NCBI RefSeq assembly: GCF_000380485.1
Contig: NZ_AQYG01000049.1
Span: 124,001-188,000 of the forward strand
DNA: 64,000 nt
Source of the DNA: Jongsikchunia kroppenstedtii DSM 45133
GTDB taxonomy: Bacteria > Actinomycetota > Actinomycetes > Mycobacteriales > Mycobacteriaceae
Direction: 5' to 3'
Of the stretch, positions 31,301 through 40,300 are shown piece by piece. Made by a program: the position numbers and the translations under genes. A model generated the notes under the pieces. That model was not told the origin of the DNA, ran no database searches, and saw nothing but the letters and a program-made list of their open reading frames with translations. Numbering within the stretch: the first letter of the stretch is position 1; the number at the start of each line of letters is the position of its first letter.

Positions 31301-34300
31301 GACGCTCGATCAGGTCCGCGATGCGGCCGGTGTCGACGGCATCATCGCGACCGGCCAGCACCAGCCGGGCGCCGACCGAGATCGGCAGCAGATAGCCCCA
31401 GACCGACAGGTCGAAGGTGTGCGCCGCCTTCTGCAGGTAGACGTCGTCCGGTCCGACGCCATAGTGTTCGGCCATCCAGCTGAGCTGGTTGGTGATGGCC
31501 CGGTGGGTGATGCCGACGCCCTTGGGCACGCCCGTGGTGCCAGAGGTGAAGATGGCGTAGACCAGCGCGTCCGGATGCGGCTGTGCCACAGTGAGTTCGG
31601 GGGGCGTTCGCCCAGTTCCCACGACTCCGCCGTCGGCCGACGACAGCACCGGCACCGTAACACCGAGTTCGTCGGGCACGGGGGTTCCGGCCAGCACGAC
31701 GCTGGGCGCGGCGGCAGTCAGAACCGCCCGGTTACGCGCGATGGGATGCCCGGGATCCATCGGCACGTAGGCCGCGCCGGCGGCCATCGCCGCATACATG
31801 CCGACGACCAGTTCGGCCGAGCGGTCCGCATAGAGCGCGACCGTGTGGCCGGGGCCGACACCACGCGCCGCCAGCTGCTCCGCCTGCCGGGCGACCCGGC
31901 CGGCCAACTCGCCATAGGTGATCGGTGCCGAATCTGCTGCGCCGCAGTCGATCAGCGCGATCGCGTCGGGCCGTTCGAGCGCATGCCGCGCGAGTCCGGC
32001 GACCGGCGACAACGGTTGGCGCACCCGTGCGCCGGAGACGCTGTGCCGCAGCACCTCGTCACGGTCGGTCGCGCTCAGCAGCGGGAGCTCGCCGACGACC
32101 GTCGAATCGTCGGCAACCATCGCGGCCAGAATCGCCACCAACCGATCGGCGAATTCCGCGACCGTGGCTTCGTCGAACAGATCGGTGGCATACAGCCAAC
32201 TCAGCACCAGCCCGGCCGATTCCGCGTTGTGCGCGTCGATACCGCCCGACTCGCCGGCACCCGTGACGGTCAACTGCAGATCGAACTGGGCCGGATGCGA
32301 CGGCGGGTCCAGCGGCTCGATCGTCAGGTCCGGGAGAACCAGTTCGGGTGGGGTGAGGTTCTGGAAGAACAGCGCCACGTCGAACAGCGGGTTGCGCGCG
32401 GTGGTCCGGACCGGGCGCAGTTCCTCGACAAGCTGCTCGAACGGAATCGAGGCGTGCGCGAACGCGTCGAGGTCGATATCGCGCACCCGGGCGAGCAGGT
32501 CGCCGACATTCTCCGCGCGATCGATCGCCGATCGAAGCACCACGGTGTTGGCGAACATGCCGACCAGGTCATCCAGCTCCGGCCGCCCGCGGCCGCCGAG
32601 CGGGATGCCGATGGTGATGTCGTCGGACGCCCCCAGACGCGCGATGAGCACCGCGAAGGCCGCATGCATGACCATGAACTCCGAGACCCCGTGGCGCGCA
32701 GCCAGTTCGCCGATACCGCGGTGCAACGCCGCGTCCACCCCTCGCTCGTGCACCGCGCCGTCGTGGGTCGGGCGCAACGGCCGCGGCCTGTCGGCCGGCA
32801 GGGTCACGGGCTCTACGTCGGTGAGCGTGCGGCGCCAGTACGCCAGCTCTCGACCGGCCCGGCTGCCCGGCGTATCCGGATCTCCGAGGTCGGCGCGCTG
32901 CCACACCGCATAGTCGGCGTACTGCACCGGCAGCGGTTCCCAGGCGGGCGGTGCGCCGGCGGTCCGCGCAAAGTACGCGGCGAACAGGTCCCGCGCCAGC
33001 GGCGCCATCGACATGCCGTCGGCCGCGATGTGATGCATCACCAGCACGACGATGTGGTCGGTGGCGGTCAGCGACAGGATCTCCGTGCGCACCGGCGGTC
33101 GCGCCGCCAGATCGAATGGCTTCGCCGCGAGCTCCGAGATCACCGTCGGCACATCGCCTTCGGTGACCGACCGCACCCCCACCGGCGGCCCGCTCTCGAG
33201 GATGTCCTGGAACCCGATACCGTCGCGGCTCGGGTATCGCGTCCGCAACGTCTCATGTCGGGCTGCCAGATCGTCGAAAGCGGCGACGAGCGCCTCCACG
33301 TCGAGCGGGCCCCTCAGCCGCAGCGCGGCCGGGAGGTTGTGCAGGCTGCTGTCCGGCTCGAGCTGGGCCAGGAACCACATTCGCTGCTGCGCCAACGACA
33401 GTGGAACCGGCGCATCCGAGATGGGCCGGGGTCGCAGCGGCGCGGATGCGGACTCCGCATGCCCGAGTTCGCTGACCCGCGTGGCCAACTCGGCGACAGT
33501 CGGCGCGTCGAACAGTTCGCGGACGCTCAGGTCGACGCCGAGCGCGGCGCCGATCCGCGACACCGCGGCCGCCGCCGACAGCGAGTTGCCGCCGATGAGG
33601 AAGAACGAGTCGTCCGCCGATACCGTCGTCGCACCGGTAACCTCCGCGAACAGCGCGGCGATGCGGATCTCGGTGTCGGTGTCCGGTGCCCGCCCGGTCG
33701 ACGTCGGCGAAACGATCTGCGGTGTCGGCAGTTTCGTGCGATCCAACTTGCCGACCGGGGTCAGCGGTACCTCGTCCAGCACGATGAGCTGCGCCGGCAG
33801 CATCGCCCCGGTCAGCACTTCGGCGGCCGATCGGCGCACCGCGGCGGGGTCGATGTCGTGACCGGCCGCGGCGTGCACATAGGCGACGAGCACCGTTCCG
33901 CCCGCGCTCTCGTGGCCGACCGTGACCGCGAACCCGACGTCCGGATGGCGCTCCAGGACGGCGTCGATCTCGCCCAGTTCGATGCGCTGGCCACGGATCT
34001 TCACCTGGAAGTCACTGCGGCCCAGGTACTCCAGGTCCCCGTCAGCCCGTCGGCGCACGAGGTCGCCGGTCCGATACAGGCGTTCGCCCGGCCGCCCGAA
34101 CGGGTCGGCGACGAAACGTCCGGCAGTCAGGTCCGCGCGCCGATGGTAGCCGCGGGCCAGGTACACGCCGCTCAGATACAGCTCGCCCGGCACCCCCGCC
34201 GGCACCGGCCGCAAGCGGGCATCGAGCACGCGGGTTGCCGTATGTTCCAGCGGTGCGCCGATACTCACCGCAGCACCGGGCTCGAGTCGAGCACAGCTTG

Positions 34301-37300
34301 CTGCGATCGTGGCCTCGGTGGGCCCGTAGCCGTTGAGCAGAAGCCGGCCCGGCGACCACCGCGCGACCAGTTCGGGCTGCACTGCGTCGCCGGCGACCAT
34401 CAGCACCCGCAGGTCCGCGTCCGCCAGCTGATCGGGATCCATGGTGGCGACCACCGCCGGGGTGATGACGGCATGGGTGACGCCTTCGCGCACGATCAGA
34501 TCGGCCAGCGGCGGGCCGCCGAAGGTATCGGGTGGCGCGATCACCAGCGCGGCACCCGCCGACCACGACAGCAATATCTCGTAGATCGAGGCATCGAAGC
34601 TCGGCGAACCGACCGCGAGCACACGTGAGCTCGCGTCGATCCGCGAGCTATTGCGTTGGAATTCCACAAGGTTCGCCAGACCTCGGTGACTGACGGCTAC
34701 CCCCTTGGGGCGGCCGGTGGAACCCGAGGTGTACAGCACCCACGCCGCGTGGTCCAGCCGCAGCGGGCCGCGTCGATCGGCGTCGGTGATCGGTGTCGCC
34801 GGCTGCGCCGCGACCCGCTCGATCAGCCTCGGATGCGACAGGTCGTGCCAGGCGGTCGTCGACGGCAACGACTGCACGTCGCCGCGGCAGAGGCCGACGA
34901 CCGCGCCGGAGTCGCGGACCAGGTAGTCGATGCGGTCGATCGGATGGTTCCGGTCGATCGACACGAACGCGGCACCCGTCTTAGCGACGGCGCACAGCGC
35001 GACGAGATGGTCGAGCCCGCGATGCAGGGCCAGCGCCACCACGGTCTCGGGTCCGGCACCCGCGTCGATGAGATGGCGGGCCAGTCGGGTCGATCGGGCA
35101 TCGAGTTCGGCCCAGGTCAGCTTGACGCCGTCGCAGCTGGCTCCGATACCGTCGCCGCCGCGCTTCATCGCCTGGGCCAGTATCTCTGGCAGCAGCACGA
35201 CCGGCGCGCCGGATGCGGCCGGCGCCGGCGCCGGGTCGACCTCGGGGAGCGTCACGTCCAGATCGCCGACCCGGGTCGACGGCTCGGCGATCGCCGCCTC
35301 CAGCAGCGCCACCCAGCGTCGCGCTAGCGTGGAAACCGTTGTCCGGTCGAAGATCTCGTCAGCGAAGGTCACCGCGCACCGCGTGCCCGCGCCGTACGCC
35401 GGCAGAATGGTGAACTGCAGATCGAATTTCGCGGTGCGCGGATACACCGGCAACATCTCCGAGCTCACCCCGGCCAGCTCGAACGCCGAGCCCACCGCGT
35501 CGTCGATGGTCAGGATCACCCGCAGCAGTGACTCGCCGAATCCGCTGACCTGATTCGCCACGTTGCATGCCGACACCACCTGGTCGAACGGAAGGTCCGA
35601 GTGCGCGAACGCCGCCAGGTCGCGGCCGCGCACCGACTCCAACAGATCGGTGAAGGCTGCATCGGTATCGACCGGGGTACGCAGCGCCAGCGTGTTGACG
35701 AACATGCCGATGAGCGGATCAGTGGCCGGATCGGTCCGGCCTGCGACCGCCGTTCCGACGACGATGTCGTCCCCGCCGCCCATCCGCGACAGCAGCGCCG
35801 CCAGCGCGGCGTGCAGCACCATGAACGGGGTCGCCCGGTGCCGCCGGGCGAAATCGCCGATGCCATCCCAGAGCTCGTCGGGAATCGGCAGGTCGACCGT
35901 GTCCGCCGACGAGGTCCCTCGCACCGTTCGCGGGCGATCGGCCGGCAGGTACTGCTCGCTTGGCGCCGAGGCCAGCTCGCGGACCCAGAACGCCACCTCA
36001 CGCGCCGCCGCCGACTCCGGGTCCTTCGCGTCGCCGAGCAGCTCGCGCTGCCAGACCGCGTAGTCAGCGAACTGCACCGGCAGCGGGATCCAGTCGGGTG
36101 CCGCGCCATCGCGCCGGGCCGCGTACGCGGTCATGATGTCGATCGCCAGCGGACCGACCGAGGCACCGTCGGCCGCGATGTGATGGAACGCCATCGTCAG
36201 GACATGCTGCCGCGGCGCGCAGCGCAGCAGTCCGAACCGCACCGGCGGCCGGTCGGCGAGGTCGAATCCGGTGTCGCCCAGCGCATCCAGCTCGGCGCGC
36301 AGGTCGCTCGCTGCGATATCCCGGATCGACAGCTCGATCGACGCCGTCTCGGCGATCGACTGGTACGGGAACCCGGCGGCATCCTGCGGATAGGTGGTGC
36401 GCAGCGATTCGTGCCGGGCGACGACATCGGCCATCGCCGCATGCAGCGCGGCTTCGTCGAGCGGGCCGGTCAGGCCGATCGCGAATGGGATGGTGTACGC
36501 CGACGAGCCCGGGTCGAGACGACTCAGGAACCAGATCCGTTGCTGCGCAGGGGCCAGCGGAATCGGGTCGTCGCCGGCCGGTCGCGGGCGCAGTGGTATC
36601 CGCGCCCGGGCCGAGGTCGAACGATCGATCGCGGCAGCCAGTTCGGCGACACCGGGGGCATCGAACAGCAGGCGGATCGGAACATCGACACCGACGGCCG
36701 CGCACAGCCGGGCCGCGACGCGCACGCCCAGCAGCGAGTTGCCGCCCAACTCGAAGTAGTCGTCGCCGCGGCCGATCCGGTCGATCTCGAGCACCTCGGC
36801 AAACACCTGTGCGACAGCGATTTCGGTGGTCGACACCGGGGCTGCGTACTCCCGCGACCCGAGACTCGGCTCGGGCAGCCGGCGCGGATCGAGCTTGCCT
36901 GACGAGCCGACCGGGAACTCGTCCAGCACCATCACGGCGGAGGGCACCAGATGCTGCGGCAACCGGGCCCGCATCTCGGCCCGCATCTCGAGCGGGTCGA
37001 GGGCGGCCGCATCGCCGTGCACCGGCGTCACATAGGCGATCAGCCGTGCCTGCGCGTCGGCACCATGGACCACCGTGGCCGCCTGCGCCACACCGGGCAG
37101 CGACCGCAGCACGGCCTCGACCTCCCCCAGCTCGATCCGGACACCGCGGATCTTCACCTGGAAATCGTTGCGGCCCAGGAACTCCAGCTGCGGACCGGCC
37201 CCGCCGTCGACGATCCGGACCAGGTCGCCGGTGCGGTAGGCCCGCGCCCCGGGCTCGCCGGAGCGCGGGTCGGCGACGAAGCGGTCGGCCGTGAGCCCCG

Positions 37301-40300
37301 GGCGGCCGACGTATCCCCGGGCCAGTTGGTCGCCGGCGAGATAGAGTTCGCCCGCGACGCCGAGGGGCACCGGATGCAACCGCTCGTCGAGCACATAGGC
37401 CCGGGTGTTCCACACCGGGACGCCGATCGGAACCGTGGTGGCCGAACCGATTCCATCGGCCAGCCGCGCATGCGTCGCGTCCACCGTGTATTCGGTCGGC
37501 CCGTAGGTGTTGTCGACGCGCACGCCGCGGTCGATGACCTGCTGGGCGGTCGCCGGTGCGATGGCCTCGCCGCCGACATGCAGCATCGACAGCTCCGGCC
37601 CGAACGGCGACTCCACTTCCGACAGCAGCACGTCCAGCAGCGAGGGGACGAATTCGGCCATCGTGACCCGCTCGTCGGCCATCACGGCGGCCAGGTAGCC
37701 GACATCGCGGTGGCCGTCCGGCCGCAGCACCACCAACGTCCCGCCGACCGCCAGGATCGCGAGGGATTCCCACACCGACACGTCGAACGTGATCGGCGCC
37801 TTCTGGACCACCCGATCGTCCGCCGTCACCGGAATCGCGCCATGCAGCCAGGCGAGCAGGTTGCTGGCCCCGCGGTGGGTGATCTCCACGCCCTTCGGCC
37901 GGCCCGTCGATCCGGACGTGTAGATCACGTAGACGGCGGAATCCGCACGCACCGCCGGCACCGGTAGCGGCGGACCCGTCGGGTCCGGCGCATCCGCGAG
38001 ATCGACTGCGACGGTCGGCAATCCATCCGGAAGTTCGATCCCGTCGATACCCACCAGCGCGAGCACCGGGTGCGCCTCCGCGGCGATCGCCGCGATGCGT
38101 TCAGCCGGATCGGCCGGATCGATCGCCACGTAGGCGCCACCGGCCCGGATGATCGCGTACATCGCGACGAACATCGCGGGGGACCGCGGAACCGCCAGCA
38201 GCACCCGCTGCTCCGGACCGACGCCGTGGCCGACGAGGCGGGCGGCGAGCGCATTGATCGCGCGATCGAATTCGGCGTAGCTGAGTTCGGTGCCCTCGTA
38301 GACCAGCGCCGTGGCGTCCGGTCGCGACCGCACCTGCCGGTCGAATCCGCTCAGCAGATAGTGTTCGCGCACCGACACGGCGTCGCCCAGTAGCTCGCGC
38401 GGCTCCTGCGGGAGCATGAGTTCCACATCGCTGACGCCGACCGCGGCATCGCCCGTCACCTGCGTCAGCACCGCGACGAGCCGGTCGGCGAGCATCGCGA
38501 CGGTGGCGGCGTCGAACAGGTCGGTCGCATAGTCGAGCCGGACGTCCAGTCCGCCGGGGGCGCCGGCGGCATCGGCCGTCTCGGTGACCGCGAAATCCAG
38601 GTCGAATCGGGTGGCGCCGAGATCCTGGGTGACGACCTCGATCTCGACCCCCGGCAGGGTGACACTCTGTGCTGCAACAGATTCGAAAGACAGCATCACC
38701 TGGAAGACCGGATGCCGCGCCACCGAGCGCGCCGGGTTGATGTTCTCGACGACCTGCTCGAACGGAATGTCCGCGTTCGCGTAGGCGTCCAGATCCACGG
38801 TGCGGACGCGCCCCAGCAGGCCGGCGAACGACTCGTCGTCGCGCAGGCGGGTGCGCAGCGGCAGCGTGCCGACGAACATGCCGACCAGGGGTTCGAGGTC
38901 CGGGTGCACACGTCCGGCGATCGGGCTGCCGATGACGACGTCGTCAGTACCGGCCAGCCGGCCGAGCAGCAGCGCGAGCGCGGCATGCACCACCATGAAG
39001 GTGGTCGCCTCCCGTTCGCGCGCGGCGTCGACGATTGCCCGGTGCACGTCGGCGTCGATCTCGAAACGGTATGTCCCCGAACGGTTGCTGGCCTCCGGAG
39101 GGCGTGGGCGATCCGAGGGCAGCGTCAGCTCGTCCGGGATCTCGGCGAGCTGCTCGCGCCAGAATCCCAGCTGTCGTGCCGCGCGTGAATCCGGATCGCT
39201 GATGTGGCCGAGCCAATCCTGCTGCCACAACGCGAAGTCGCCGTACTGCACTGGCAGCGCCTGCCAGGTCGGCGCCGATCCAGCGCGGCGCGCCGCGTAG
39301 GCCGCCATCACGTCGACCGCCAGCGGCTGGATCGACCAGCCGTCGGCCGCGATGTGGTGCAGCACGATCACCAGCAGATGCTCCGCCATACCGGCATCGG
39401 TCGAGTCATCATCGTTGCGTAGTAACCGTATTCGTACCGGCGGCGCCGCGGTGAGATCGAAGCCGGCGGCCGCCGAGCGGGCCGCCTCTACCGCCCAATC
39501 GTCGGTTCGGATCTTCTCCACCGAGACCGATCCGATCACCTCGTCGACCGCGACCAGCTCCTGTTCGGGGCCCTCCGGCGTATCCGGGTAGCGGGTGCGC
39601 AGCGGTTCGTGACGGGCGATCACGTCGCCGATAGCGGCGATCAGCGCCGACTCGTCGAGATCACCGTGCAGGCGGAGCACCAGCGGAATGTTGTAGGCCG
39701 CCGAGTCCGGATCCAACCGCGCCAGGAACCATAGCCGCCGCTGGGCCGCTGACAGCGGAGCCGCGACCCCGGCCGGTCGCGCCACCAGCGCGGGCCCTGA
39801 ATCCGCCGGAGTGCCGGCGGGTTTCGCGGCAATCACCGCGTCGACCGCGGACGCCAGCGCGGCCACCGTCGGGTGGTCGAACAGCTCGCGCACGGGGAGG
39901 TCCGCGCCGGTGGCCGCGGCCACCCGGGCCACCACCGCCGTCGCCGCGAGCGAATCGCCGCCGAGGTGGAAAAAGTTATCGTCGGCGCCGACCTGCTCGA
40001 TGCCCGTCGCTGCCGCGAAGGCGGCGGCGACGGCGCGCTCGGACTCGGTCCGCGGCGCGGCGTAGACCCGCTCGGACTCCACCGGGGCCGGGAGCGCCGA
40101 ACGGTCCAGCTTGCCGACGGGGGTCATCGGGATCTCGTCGAGCACGATGATGTGCTGCGGCACCATGTGATCCGGCAGCACCGCGGCCAGGCGCGTGGCC
40201 GCCGTCGACACCGCTTCGACCGCCCCGGGCCCGTGCAGGTACGAGACCAGCTCGGTGACGCCCCGACGATTGGCCCGGCCCTCGGTATGCGCGAACGAGA

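Noticed and set aside
28053-34628. A 2,191-codon open frame antisense to the NRPS, and others of 678-1,615 codons on the plus strand
   Set aside because: They mirror the NRPS codons. In high-GC genes with strong third-position G/C bias the opposite strand rarely meets a stop. The products are Arg/His/Gln-rich with no domain and no ribosome sites.
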